From Pisolithus tinctorius (Eukaryota; Basidiomycota; Agaricomycetes; Boletales; Pisolithaceae): DNA of 64,000 bases. The notes beneath the pieces were generated by a model. That model had not been told where the DNA came from. It did no database searches and saw nothing but the letters and a program-made list of their open reading frames with translations. The position numbers were made by a program, and so were the translations under genes. The DNA lies in NCBI GenBank assembly GCA_024663395.1, contig JANFAH010000011.1, positions 248,001-312,000 on the forward strand, given 5' to 3'. How positions within the stretch are numbered: the stretch's first letter is position 1; every line of letters starts with the position of its first letter. Positions 34,018 to 46,283 of the stretch are shown one piece after another.

Positions 34018-35116
34018 ATGTCTGCTAACCGTGCCCCTCACCTTTCCCAACTCATACGCGCAGCCACCCCCAACCCGATCGAAGCAGAGAAGACTGCTTT
34101 AAAGGCGAAGTTCGTCATTGCCTCCGTGGCGCTGGTTGCTGAGGCAAGGTGCATCCCGGATGACAAGGAGGAGCTGTGGGAGGAGAAGGTCATGTGGATG
34201 TGCCAATGGGAGGAGAGAACAGTAAGTGGGCAAGCTGTCTGAGACCCACGGCATTGACTGTCTTCTAGGGGGAGGTGTACCCCATCATCGAGCGCAGGCA
34301 AGAACTGGGCATCGACACCAAGATAGACGCAGCGGATGGACCTGCTATCACAGAGGCCGATGAGGCCTACAAGAGGTGGGTGGCTGAGGAGATTGCGTGT
34401 GGAAAGGCTGACGAAGACATGCGGATGGGCAAGGAGACTGCGCAGGCTGTCGGCGAGCATGGTGCGAGCATCGCGGTGCCAGCGGTGACAGAGAAAATGT
34501 CGCATGTCGAGGTTGTAGCCCGGCCAGTTCGAAAGGTGAGTGTGCAGTTTGTATGATGTGGTAGCAGCTGACACTGGAGTCCCAAGCGATCGTGGCAGAC
34601 AGTCGCTGAGAGCGAGGACGAGGATGAGCCGAAGATCGTCATCCCGCCCAGTTCTATTCTCCACAAGGTGCCCTGCGTGCGTTGCCTGGTCAGGAATGCC
34701 ATGTGCATGGGTCCCGCCGGCCGCACGTGCAACGGCTGCGTGCGGATGAAGCAAAGGTGCGAGAAGTCAACGAAGGCCGCAGGAAAGAGAGCGCAGGCAG
34801 GCACGTCGGTCAGTAAGTAGTGATCCCATCTCTGGAGGTGTGAAGTTAACGGTTCGCAGCCCAGGCTTCGAGGTCCACGAAGGCCGGCCCTTCCAAGAGG
34901 GCCATTGACGACGAGGTGGAAGTGGTCGAGAGCCACACACGTGCGAAGGGGAAGGCACCAGTGCATAGTTGGCTCGACGCCAAGGTCGCGGCCAACCTCT
35001 TGCAGTTGCTGAGGCTGCTGCGTGCCGAGGCCATGGAGTCACAGGCCGCATACCTTTGCCTGCAGGTGCGCGTCGATCGGCTCGCCGAAGCTCTGGAGAA
35101 GATTGGGGTGGAATAG
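34018..35116 (+). CDS. Zn2Cys6-like protein with C-terminal coiled coil, antisense inside Gypsy
   Basis: Exons 34018-34221, 34269-34535, 34599-34812 and 34860-35116, GT-AG introns, 313 codons, no break seen. The middle contains CVRCLVRNAMC and CNGCVRMKQRC, that is C-x2-C-x6-C-x6-C-x2-C-x6-C, a full match to the Zn(2)Cys(6) cluster spacing. An acidic stretch (ESEDEDEPK) precedes it; a basic stretch and a Leu-rich coiled coil (LLQLLRLLRAEAMESQ) follow. It runs opposite to pol and sits between the end of pol and the 3' LTR. Same architecture as the gene at 14923. Probable DNA-binding protein; target unknown. Confidence 0.72.
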
Positions 35117-35815
35117 GAATGTTTATAGTTAGTTCAGATTCGTTGTACTGTCCCAACTGCATGTCAGCGCATACCGCACTAAATATACCGCTCTTCTTGC
35201 TTCTGTGTGAAGTTGCGAACGACTTGAAGTGCTTGGTGATGTCCCGCAGGATAGTGCGGCTGCAGTAGGATATGATGCGCGGGGTACCACCTGACTTGTC
35301 TTCTTCGTGCAACTTTTGACTTCTCTCAACGGTAAGTCCTCATGAAGTGATCTTGATGGTAGGATGTGACGGATTCTTGAAGAGGAAGCGAAGGGGCTGT
35401 TTATTGGGTAGCTGGGACAGTCTTTGTGTATCAAATGTAAGGAGACAGAAGGAGATTTGAAAGAAAAGTAGATCAAGGGGCGCACGCTGACTGCGCGATT
35501 GAAGAGGAAATGCGTGGGGTGGTTGCGAGGATCCGCGGTATAGGGCGGCCGAGGACGGCATCAGCGAGACTAGTAAGAGAGATAGGAGAGACGTTGTTTT
35601 GGCTAAATACTTATTCAGTGTTTTGTTATTTTTCTGGATGGTTTTGGACTTTTTGTAAGTGGTTTGTATGTTTTTCAAGCGAGGACTAGCTATCAGTAGA
35701 ATCACCGGACGAAACCCGGGGTGGAATAGAGGTCTCCGGATGAAACCCAGGGTAAAACAGATAAAAGGAAACGAACTATGTCTGATATCGGGTGGATCAA
35801 GTGGTATGCTGGTCA
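35117..35815. other. No convincing gene
   Basis: A 209-residue minus-strand frame (35340-35969) is open but low in complexity and runs across the stem-loop repeat; I do not regard it as a gene. GGATGAAACCC/GGACGAAACCC occurs twice (about 35702 and 35738). Confidence 0.4.
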
Positions 35816-35857
35816 CCCCTGCGGGGGACTTTGAATGCTGACTGTCCCCAGTCAGCA
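35816..35857. repeat. Second PPT/stem-loop repeat
   Basis: CCCTGCGGGGGACTTTGAATGC followed by TGACTGTCCCCAGTCAGC. Pair of 33704-33743; together they bracket the ~2.07 kb segment that holds the antisense Zn2Cys6-like gene. Confidence 0.7.
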
Positions 35858-35996
35858 TGGGAGAAGGAACGAGCGTAGTAGAAGAAGCCGCGGGGAGGCG
35901 GGTGAGGCCACGGAAAGAGGTATGGGTATTGTGGGAGAAGAGGGTATGGGGGAACAGCGCGATGGACAAACTGTGGATACTGGAAAGGACGGATAG

Positions 35997-36586
35997 TCAG
36001 CTGTCCGCAGAAAAAGCCTCCACATCATCATCAGTGGGGTCATCCTCAGCTTCCTCAAGAAGGCGGTCTAGTTCCTCATCATCCAACCCAGTAATGCAAG
36101 TCACGGTTGCGTGGGTCTGAGACTGCGGGTGGTAGGGAAGTAAGCAGAATGCGGCGAAGCGGAGTTTGGAGATGGAGCCATCCAACTTGGCCAGCAGGTA
36201 CGAGCCCCCAGTGGTCCAACGAAGGACGACCATGGGACCGGTGTACCGTGGCTTTGTCTTCTGGTTCAGCTCTTTCTCTACGCGGGAGTTGCAAATGAGC
36301 ACGAGGGTGCCAGGAGCGAAGTTATGGTCTTTAATGCGATGCTGAAAGGTGGTTTCGAACTGCTGGATAGACTGGAAGCATGCGTGGAGGACGTTGCTGC
36401 AGACCTGATCTAAATCATCCTGACGCTTCTGTAACTGGCGCGCGCGCCAAGCAATCAGTTCTGTGGTAGTCAGCGGTGTCGCATCATCATGGGATAGGGG
36501 CAAAAGGAAAGTAGCCTCGGCAAGGTCGAATGGGAACAGCAGTTCGACACCATGTACCATGAAATAAGGGGATAGACCCGTGGATT
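35997..36586 (-). pseudogene. Gypsy integrase C-terminal part, separated from pol by KDZ copy B
   Basis: Reads STGLSPYFMVHG, then TTFQHRIKDHNFAPGTLVL, RYTGPMVVLRWTTGG and SYLLAKLDGSI, the GPY/F-type C-terminal domain of Gypsy integrases, and ends in an acidic tail before the stop at 35997. Its 5' edge is the 8-bp TSD at 36579-36586. The upstream part lies at 51827-54856. Confidence 0.9.
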
Positions 36587-37172
36587 CACCTGTGATTCCC
36601 ACCCTGCCAATCTTATTAGAGGTGATAATAATGCATGTGACACCCTCTTAATAGAGGGAAAATACTATACTTTCTGCCTCCTTCAATATCTCTTCAATAA
36701 TAATTGTACTTAGTGTGTAGTACTCCAGTAGCCCGGAGGAAATAGTACTCTATTTATGCCATCTGACGTCGGTGGCAATGGCCACCCACGCCCCCTCGCG
36801 CTCGTTGCCGACGTCGGTGGCAGTTGCCGCCCTCCCACGCTCGCTGTTGCCCACGACGAGCTCGTATTTTGTGTATATCTCCCCCAATTGTGTACCAATT
36901 TGCCTCGGACTTTCTTTACCTTACTCGGGAACATGTGACCGTTCTATTTGTTACTGGCTACCGCCAAACAGCGATGTCAGAAAGTGCTACCCTGCACGTG
37001 ATGTATTTGTAATGTTGTTGTTGTATTTATAGTTTTATGATGTCAGCGGTTGTCGGTGACAGCTGCTGCCCCTCACACCCCCTCGCGCTCGTTGTTACCC
37101 ACGACGAGCTCATGTTTTGCACATATCTCCCTCAACTGTGCACCTATTAGCGTCGCATTTTCTTTACCTTAC
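36587..37172. repeat. Left TIR of KDZ copy B (~586 bp)
   Basis: Inverted match to 9461-10066 and to the interrupted right arm 49354-51826. Holds the two ~90 bp subterminal blocks (second half of each is TTTCTTTACCTTACT at about 36911 and 37159). Confidence 0.92.
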
Positions 37173-39992
37173 TTGGGAGCACATGACGGTACTCATACTT
37201 AATATCCCCTGCGGAGGTTGATGATTTTACGCTCGAAATTTATCTACGGAAAAACTAAGTCAAGTAGTACTTTCGTAAATAGTAGCATCAAGGACCTCCA
37301 GCACCATACGCGAAGTCTCCTCCTTCTCCTCCTCCTCCTCTTCCTCCTCCTCCAGATTCTCCTGAGTGTCTATATCGTCAGAATCCATCAACTGAGAGCA
37401 AACAGTGTTGATTAACGAGGGTGGTATGATGACATGCGGCTTAGAGGCACTTTCACCAGGGCCCATTCGCACGCTCTCACCGAAAGAGAGAGAGCCCTTG
37501 TAGCCGGGCAGCTTGGTGATGTCGTGCAGGCACTTGAGGTGTTGGGAGGTGAAGCGACTGTGTATCGAGCAGTAACGAGCTATCTGATGAGCTAATGGGG
37601 GGTGGAGAGCTTGCGCCTGCTGCTCGCTCTCATCCAGGAAGCGCTCCTTGTCTCTCAAGTACGTCAATAGCCTATGGGCTTCGACCTCTAGGCGTTCGAT
37701 CTCCTCTCGAGCACGCAACAACTTGAAGTAATGGTCCATTGCGCTACGTCCAGCTGGTGTCGCCCATGGTCGCTGTGACACGTCTTGCCAGGCATCTCGA
37801 AGGAGGTCGAATTCAGTGATAAAGGCATATTCAACTACCTCATCCCACTTGAGAATGCGATGGGGGGGATCCATGGCACGTGCAGCAGTATTATATTGTT
37901 CGAGTGCTATGCGAATTGCACTGGAGTGCACTTGCAGTGCCTTCACAATGTGCTTCCGCATCTTGTATCCTGTAGCTGTGGTGAGCACCAATGACCAATG
38001 TGAAATGATATGGACCAATCACTCACCGGTACCCACATGGTTCATTTTCGAGAGCTCGAATATCCGCACGACAACAAGGGCTTCTAAATGGTCCAGCACA
38101 CGCTGGAAAGTCCTCTTTGTGACAAGACGTGCAGCATCGTGCCATTTGGGTCGCTTGGGCGTCCAACGGCTGTCAATGTTGAGCTTACTCTCGAGATCCT
38201 GGACAATACGAAGATCCTTGTTGTACATTTCTATGGCATGCTGGCGAGCTGTCTCCGCCTTCCAAGTCTTGCGCGTGTACATAGCATAGTCCTTCAGGTC
38301 CGAAGGTGTTGTGACATCCCATAGTGCAGATTTCAAGTCTAGATCCTTCCTAAGGGGAATTAACTTTAGCAACCAGCAGTGTTATGAGAACTTACTTGCT
38401 CGCTTCAAGGTTCACCAACGCCCGCCAGTACTCCATCTGTAAGGTCTCATTTAGAGGTTCCATCTCAAGCCCTTCTAAATAGTTTCGCTCCTCCTGAAGC
38501 CACCTAGTGAACTCGGTGTCAGCGGTGACCCCAAGTTCACATTTGAGCGATGGCAACACGAATTCACAGTCCTGTATGATTGATAGTGCTTGCTTATAGT
38601 TGCTATATATGAAGTTCGCTATACACACGACTGTTAGAGGACAGTATGGGGGAACATGAAATGCATACTCACATATACTCGCATATACTTCATACGCATC
38701 ATTATGGGAAAAATACGCGTTGATTGCTTGCTGACGATGGAAAGCACTCGCATAGCGTAATGAGGATGCGAGCGCATTAGACTTGGAGAACGTCCTCTCA
38801 CATGTTTCGAGGTCTTCAAGGCCCAGTCCTTCAGTATAGACCATCAGGTGAGAAAGTTGACACAATTGCCGGTGAGCATGACCATGAAACGCTGGGACCA
38901 GGCAGGTATGTCGATTCTGCTCGACGTCCTTGCCAATAACACTCTTTGCAAGGGTGGTGGAGAACTGACACCCGATGTCGTATCCACCTCTGAGATCGGC
39001 CCCGAATACCTTCATCAGCCTCGACACAACAGCAATTGGATATTTGGTGCTGTGATTTGAATTTATCGTTAATTCTGCTGTAACGAGAGATACACTCACA
39101 GTTCTCCGCTCTGTACCATGTCAGCAATGAGCAATGACATCCCATGCCGGCAAACGGCCAGGAATATCCCAGTCTCGTCATAGACTCCCCATGTCTGTTT
39201 CGTCTTCTGCTCGTCCATGTTCTTCCAACGACCGGCGCATGGATTCTCATCTCCTGTCTGACCAACTTTGCATGAAGATGACTATGAGAGAATTCAAACT
39301 CAAACTTACCTCGACGTCCTTGCTTGTACTTTGAATGGGAGCACTTTGGGCAAAAGAATCAACGAATTCACGAGAGAGGTAGCGTGTCGTTGGTACCTTT
39401 TGAGTTGTAGGCAGCTCGTGTGAGTCTTCATCTTCCGCAATGCGACAGAGTATACGCTTCAAGGAATCGTTACTGTCCATAGCATATAAGATCTTGAACT
39501 TGAGACAGGGCTTGTCTTTCAACTCATAGGTGCACGCAGGACATGCATGCTGCAAGCACCAGTCGTTAGATGTCCTAGACAACGCTTCCATAACGAGGGC
39601 TTCCACTCCGTTTAAGATGTTGAGGTAGAGATCGAGCGCGATGGAGAACTGACGGGATAAGTAGCGCCGGAATGCGACCTGTTGTGTATCAGTAGACTGC
39701 CAGATCCAAGACAAACTACTTACACCTTGTAAATCACAGATGGTCTTGACAAAGGCCTGAATGGAGAAATGTGGACTATGGAGGCGAGCGACATGGTGTA
39801 GTTCGAGAGCATTGATCGTGATAGCCATGGAAGGTCTGGTTGGGGAGCACGGCATGAATCCTTGCCTCACAAGTGCGGAGGCGATGTAAGAGTCGTCTGC
39901 ACTGATTACAAGATTCACTTTCTCAGCGCCTAAATGGTTGCCATCAGTAACACCCTTCGCACAGAACTATAATGGCCCATGAAACACGTCTA

Positions 39993-40902
39993 TGTGAAGT
40001 ACGGGTTTACCCTTGGGTGACCGGGCTTCAAGACTGGGTGACAGGGGCCAAGTCCGAGTGGCCAGAATCAAGGCTGGGAGACAGGGGCCAAGTCCAGTGG
40101 GACTGGAGTTGAGGCCGGAGGTCAGGGGCTGAGTCCGGAGGACCGAACTTATGGCCGGGAGTGCAGGAACAAGACTGGTAGTGTGGGAAACCGACCAGTG
40201 TTGGAGTGCGCACAGGGGGAAGCCAGTCCGGGGTTGGATCTACCTCCCTTGGTCTCAGCTTATGTGCTGTACCCTTATGCAAGCTGGGGAGAGGTCCGGG
40301 ACAGGGGCCAGGGATAGCTTAAGGCTCGGCCTTAGCTATAGAGTAGTCTCAGGGTGTAGTACAGAGTTGAGGGTAATACTAAGTTGATATTCTGACTGGG
40401 GTGCTACAAAGTATGTACAGGGGTTAAATACAGGAGGCCGGTCCAGGATAATGAACATAGAGCCGGACTTGTGAATAAGCTGATTAGCAAGACGAGGATA
40501 GCCACAGTGGCTATGCAGAGGCTAATAGCCAAAGTCCGGGTGACCAGCATAACTGGGGTCAGACACAGGATTGTACAGTAAGCAAAGTTAGACAAAAGGA
40601 CAAGACTAAATATAGCACAAACAAAGGGAAACAGACCGGAGTTATGTCCGGGTGACCTGGACACAGACCTGGGAGGACCGGGGTGGAGCAGCGCAAGGCC
40701 GGGAGACCAAAATGGACCAGAGATAGGGGTAAAACACCGGACTTAAGTTATTTAGACCGGAGTTGGGTTTCCTAGGGCTGGAGTTGAGTTCTCTAGGCCG
40801 GAACTAGGTTTTCTAGGCTGGACTGGGACCGGACTTGACCGGAGATAGGGGCTAGGGGTCCGGACTGGACTGGGACTGAGTCCGAGAGTCATGGATATGA
40901 CA
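39993..40902 (-). mobile_element. Solo LTR, same family as 27270-28167
   Basis: TG...CA ends, 5-bp TSD GTCTA (39988-39992 and 40903-40907). Inverted relative to 27270-28167. The empty site is seen in copy A at about 2850. Confidence 0.93.
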
Positions 40903-41431
40903 GTCTACCACATGCACTCTCCAAGTTCCGGCGCTCGATCCATTGCCCAGGTCCTCAGCCTCCGCCCTCTCCGCAAAATGGCCCCTAGCTGGCGTCGAGG
41001 CTTGAGCATGGTTCCATTCCAGGTAAGAGCGAGTGAGTGCGGGCATTTGCAAATCGAATGCCTGACTGTGTCGAATAATTCGATCTCGGCGCGTGCGATG
41101 ATCAACACGCTTTGTGCACTTTTCTGACCTGCAGGGTACATACTCAGTTAGAATGATTTTCGAGTAAGTTCATGTTCTTACCCTGCTTCAAAATCCGAAT
41201 ACATATCTCTTATCAAGTCGCTCAGCTCCCTGCCTGCATTGCTAATCTCCAGAATGTGAGTACCGTCCAACACACCATCAAGAACAGCCTCCTCACAATC
41301 CTCCCAGCTATCCGAGTTATCAATATATATCTCTGTCCTTTAGCTTGACCATTATACCTATGCAACGCTTGCATGTTGGCCAGCACCTCCGGCATCACCT
41401 CTTCATCAGGGTAAGTTCCATGTACTCTTCC

Positions 41432-41449
41432 GGGTGGGAATCACAGGTG
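41432..41449 (+). repeat. Internal copy of the transposon terminus in transposase intron 1 (copy B)
   Basis: Same 18 bases as at 3373-3390 and as the right end at 51809-51826. Confidence 0.85.
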
Positions 41450-41784
41450 ATACTCACTGCCAATTCTCTCTGCCTGGTCATTTTGGGCTTCTGCTGCCTT
41501 CACCACAAGTGTCTTCTGGTTGTAAACTGTATGCGTAAGCCGAGTGCGTGTGACTCCTTGCGACCCTGCTGAGCGGACTTCTCGCACTAGACCGAGGGAA
41601 AGGCGAGTTCTATGTCTTGGCTGCTTCGTCCATAATTTCCCTGGGCTCATCGTTTGTTCATGACGTGTTTCCTGCTCCTACATAAGCTTGACATTTACCA
41701 TGTGATCGTATCATATACCTGACAGCTTATTAACCTCCTTGTTCCAATACCTCCGGCGCGCTGTTCCATCAGCTTGATAACTTG

Positions 41785-42636
41785 ATGAGCGAAGAGTCCC
41801 GCTCACGCTCTGGCCTATCCTGTCGCTATTCCTCTAGCGCACTTCATGAGTTGCTAGAGTCAATGCGGCTCTCAGGTAATTAATATTTTTCTATCTGCCA
41901 TGGTGATTGCTACTAACTACGTATTGCCTACAGATATCAACTGCGACACAGTCACTTGGACTCGGACAACGACAGAAGAGTCTATAACATTTTCATGCAT
42001 TCCCCAGACACCGCGTACACCACAGATCCGGACGCCGTCACACATACTACAGGCATCACCCAGGTCAAGGATGCCTGTGTTGACGGTTTCCTCCCGCTTG
42101 GTGACTAGCCCATCATCCATTCCTAAATCTCGTCGCTCGCCCAAGTCAACTCCCCCCACCCAACAGCCAGCACCGGCCCCGAGTAGTCCCCCACCTACAG
42201 CTCCATGCCCTGCGCTGGTTTTTCCTCTCCACTTTCCTGGGCCCCATCCATCGACATTTCTGCCTCCTGACACCACAGACGGTATTGATGGCTACTATGT
42301 CATCACAGTAGGACAGGAAGTTGGCATTTTTTTTCAATGGTCAGTTCCACTTTCAGATAATATTTATCTATACAGCTAACAATCAGAAGGCTGGTGGTTC
42401 AGGCACATGTCACCGGCGTGCCTGACAATAGTCATAAGAGGTTCAAGACGTTTGCCGCAGCACTGCAAGCTTATACTACCAACTACAACGAAGGATTGGT
42501 GTATGCGACTCCAGTTCCTAATGGCCCATTTTGGCCCAAGTCTTTAGATGATATCCTCGGTCATATGGAGCCTTCTTCCATGGCCAGTAGTTCTGACGAG
42601 CTGTGGTCCCAAGTAGCTAAAGCTGAATTACTGTAG
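41785..42636 (+). CDS. RNase H1 N-terminal / viroplasmin-like domain protein (copy B)
   Basis: Exons 41785-41875, 41934-42339 and 42390-42636, equivalent to 3726-4577. Open throughout, with a few CpG-type substitutions (for example Arg to Cys/His). YYVITVGQEVGIFF and RFKTFAAALQAYT are unchanged. Confidence 0.75.
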
Positions 42637-43235
42637 ATAAATCGTGTCAATGCAATTATGTGATACACCTCCATCCAGCGAGAGGACCCCTTCATAGCTT
42701 ACAACCTGGTCTTGAGTTGAAATGGAAGTGGCTGGTAATTCGTCATCAGTGGTTACTTGTATACATTGTGCAAGTTGCTAGGTGGTATATCCTTTGAGTA
42801 TTGCTAAAGACTCCTACTCGTGATATGTACTAGCATATGTAGGTATTCTGTTATAGATGTAGTGTGTACACGCTCTGGATGAAGGTATGTACATAGATTG
42901 GCAGTTGTGAGACTCACAAAATATGGTGTTCGCTATGGTGTTCGCTATGACGCACTGGCTCTCCATCGCATTCTCGAGACACTAACATTAAGCCAGGTGC
43001 ACACGGGGCACTTATCAAGTTAGAATATACATGTAGTACCAAGATCTCAGGGTTATCTGCACTCAATAGAGGCATATGGATCGCAAGGCTTACAAAACAT
43101 GGCATTTGCTATAGTGTTCACTATGGAAATGTTCGGATTTCCATTTTGTTCTCGAGGCACCACATATTATAACTGCTTCTACATACTGGCATGCGATGGC
43201 AGGATCATGGGCGCAGAAATATATCATATTTGAAT
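42637..43235. repeat. Gene-free spacer with direct repeat (copy B)
   Basis: Equivalent to 4578-5176, including the doubled GTTCGCTATG blocks. Confidence 0.5.
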
Positions 43236-44020
43236 CTATGTATCAGCATGTAGTAGCGACATCTCAAAGAACTTCACTTCCGAAGCTACATTAACACACA
43301 TGTCATAGAAACTTCCTAACGAGGTGGAAGGCACTTCCATCTGCGCACCATGAGAAATCCTACGAAGGCGGGATAAAATCTCCTTTCCTTCCTCGATATG
43401 GACCCTCATTCCTGCCCAGAAGCGACTGAGCGCTGCAGGATCAGACTTCGAGCGTACAGATTCCTTCAAGATCTCCAACTCATCTGGCCATCGGTCTTCT
43501 GGCTGCCAGTCCACACGCCATAGCTCTATAGCATGCCTGATGGGAGCAAGAGTTTCCACCGACGGAGCAGCAGTACGCTTGATGGGAGCGAGAGTTTCTG
43601 CCGACACAGCAGTCTGCCGAGAGCACTTTGATGATTCTCGCTGCCTATAACATCAGATCAGTGGCACCTCATTCAAAGTTGCGAGGAACGCCTACTGGAG
43701 TCTTGTCCTACAAACCACGCAGTACGTTTTATTGGGTCAAAAATTGTTGGTACTCGCCCTGTACTTACCTTGCAACTCGGAGGCATGCCTTTTCATTCTG
43801 TGCCTTGCAGACCCTGTGTAATAGCATCAGAGAGCCAACTGCATGGATGGGTGATTATACGTACCCAGGCTTTGAGAACCAACGTTGAGTAGCGAGCCGC
43901 TGACGATCACTACGGTCTGACTGCGAGCATTTAGCCTTGGATGGTTTCTTCTTCACTGTAAATATTTAGCCATGCTTCGAAAGGGCAAGTCAGTTTGTAT
44001 AAAAGACTTACTTGAAGCAT
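43236..44020 (-). CDS. Small basic KDZ cargo protein (copy B)
   Basis: Equivalent to 5177-5961. The last exon is open, and the ETLAPI repeats and IELWR region are conserved. Unrecognised. Confidence 0.5.
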
Positions 44021-44150
44021 GCAGTGATTGACAGACTTTGGATAAGCCAACTATGCTACTTAGTTCCTGACTTAGCTCAGGTATAAACATATGTAAATAC
44101 CTCGTGGTAATGGAGGGTGCGGGCACCCGCACTCAACCCCTATTTTCTAA

Positions 44151-44860
44151 ATGAAATATCATAAGCTTCTCGAAAACACTACACGTACACAGCGGGAATT
44201 AAGCGTTTGGACCAGCCACGCTCTATACGTCTGTACACTGAACGTGCGATACATGTTTATCAGTTTTATGGGTACAGTCAAATACCTGTCTTCCTCTCGT
44301 TTCCACCCACCTGCTAACGATATGCTGCAAGCATTGGAATCGGCTCCACGAAATTCTTCGTTGTCTCAATCATGGTGCGTCGCAGCTGTCGTTGTGACTG
44401 AGCATAGTCGACATGTGTATTTGAATGCTTACTATTGCCCATAGGTATTCAGCAAATTTCACGCTAATTTCTCTGAGCTGATGCTCGTGCTACGACTTGA
44501 CGCATTCCTGCTGGGTAGAGGCACTCTTGCTTGGTATCCTGGTAGGTCTAACTGTTGCTGATCTATCCCGAGCGTAGTTGTGGCGTGTACCACGTAGCTG
44601 GTGCGAGACCACCACACCACTCAAAGGTTGTATAGAGTATGGATATTGGACGTTCTTGGTAAGTAACTCGTCGACAGTACAACAGTGATGAACCATACGT
44701 TGTAGTTCCAGGTACCCTATACTGTGCATCGTCCACTGGTAGAACCCTATCTCACCACCGCGCGCATGTGATGCGATATGGTGTAGCGTGATTGCGTGTT
44801 GCGGTGTTGCGTGCCTCCGTTCCACAAAATTATCTGAAGGTACTATCTGTTGTCTGGTTT
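44151..44860 (+). other. Possible spliced plus-strand gene, unrecognised (copy B)
   Basis: Equivalent to 6092-6800. The first frame (44151-44444) is open with conservative changes; the exon model is unresolved. Confidence 0.3.
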
Positions 44861-45358
44861 TGGTGTGGCAACATGGCTTACAACTGAGACTCTAGGTGCC
44901 CCAAACGTATGGTGTTGTCGGCTGTGTCCATGTGATTCAAATGCAAGGCGTGCGCTGTCACACACCAAAGGTGTTGTGGACATGGTTACAGCTGACTCTG
45001 CCTAACTCGTCAACGAGTTGCGCACAATGCCCATGCATGCAGATGAAGACTAAAGGCCTCATGCGTAGAAAGACTGTTGGACGTGAACAGTCATCCTTCG
45101 CACAAGAACGAGTCGTCAGTGCTAAAGAGAAAAGAGGAAGCGAGTTAAGCGCGCATTAAAGGTTTTTAGCGCCCGTGTACGGCATTCCGGTTTTCGTCAT
45201 ATCTCCGCCGTTTCCAAAGATATCAACTCGGTTCACATACTCGCTTAAAGTGCTCAGCCCCACGATTCTTCCTTCCAAATTTGGAGAGGATCCTCGCACC
45301 CTACGCGTTTCTACAGCACTCCATCCATCAGATGCTCATTTCGCGAAGTCCATCAATC

Positions 45359-45838
45359 ATGGCCACCTCTTCGTCAGTCATCTCGCTTGTCTCATTTGCC
45401 AGAGACAATGGCTATGTATATCTGCCAGGCATTCCCACCAGCTTCCATCCTGAAGCCCCCTGGTTCATCCCGTCATTGTCAGCCCCATCCCATCCCATGC
45501 AGCTTGGTCAGCGTGTTCTCCTTGTCAGTATGACTTCCAGAAGGACGTTCTTTGGTCGCCTCAGGTCTGTCACTCGGTTAGAAAGGTCTTATGTGGTCGT
45601 TTCAGTCTCCCCTCTTGATGAAGCATATGGATCGTTCCTCCCTGCTCCCTGCACCGTCTTTGTTCCAATCTCGTCCATCATTCTTCCCGCATTGCGACAG
45701 CTGCAGTATAATCTACTGTCCTCCAGCCTCCCTGATCGCATTCATGACGAGTATGACATGCATCTTGCCTTCCTACTGCAAGATCCAGCAGAAGACGTCC
45801 CTCCTTCTCCTCCTCCTCCATCAGAACCCCGTCCATGA
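45359..45838 (+). CDS. LTR-encoded protein, unrecognised
   Basis: ATG at 45359 gives 159 residues: MATSSSVISLVSFARDNGY, then LGQRVLLVSMTSRRTFFGRL and a Pro-rich end. The frame is also open upstream to 45281. The second LTR copy (50675-51154, minus) keeps the whole frame with about ten mostly conservative changes. No domain recognised. Confidence 0.5.
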   Translation: MATSSSVISLVSFARDNGYVYLPGIPTSFHPEAPWFIPSLSAPSHPMQLGQRVLLVSMTSRRTFFGRLRSVTRLERSYVVVSVSPLDEAYGSFLPAPCTVFVPISSIILPALRQLQYNLLSSSLPDRIHDEYDMHLAFLLQDPAEDVPPSPPPPSEPRP

Positions 45839-46275
45839 AGTTTTTGTTAACTTCACTGAGAGGATGGAAGGGTGGGAGACGCGATCGCGTATGCTCTCAT
45901 TGCCCCACAGACCCCCAATGCCCTAGCCCCCTTTGACGCCTGACTCATGCCCTTCAATTCTGGAATTAATACTTCCCTATCTGGAAACACCGTCCATCTG
46001 TCATGCCGTCTTTGGATCTAGAGATGTCTCCGCCGAGATCTGACTTGCATCGCCACCCCCTAATGTGATATCAGTGCGCTTACTCAGTTTCTGATTCTAT
46101 TTGACTCATTTTGTGATATTTTGACTATCCTTGACTCGTTCATTGCCAATACTTACCAATCCTCCTTGCTTGCTTACTTTTCATTTCTCGCTTACTCATC
46201 ATGATTACTCAGTCCTTACTCATTACTTACCAAGTGTTTGTGCCTTGTTTGTCACAAGCTGTGCTCCCCCCATAG

Positions 46276-46283
46276 TATATAAA
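46276..46283 (+). promoter_or_regulatory. TATA box of the 1.85 kb LTR
   Basis: TATATAAA, about 530 bp before the LTR end, conserved inverted in the other copy at 50230-50237. It sets the LTR sense direction as plus here. Confidence 0.6.

Larger units (their letters stand above)
37260..41650 (-). pseudogene. KDZ-family transposase, copy B, split by a solo LTR
   Basis: Same gene as 116-3591, with the same exon chain and motifs (CPAC, MDSNDSLKR here instead of MDGNDSLKR, GYDIGCQF, AFHGHAH, GLGLEDLETCER). The codon that is TGA in copy A is a normal arginine here (TCG on plus, 38151-38153). It is broken by the 910-bp solo LTR at 39993-40902, which lies in the exon encoding WRVHVVD. Gly to Ser next to the first catalytic Asp is a further change at a CpG-type site. 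Confidence 0.88.

Noticed and set aside
35340..35969. 209-residue minus-strand frame
   Set aside because: Low complexity, crosses the stem-loop repeat, overlaps no known motif.
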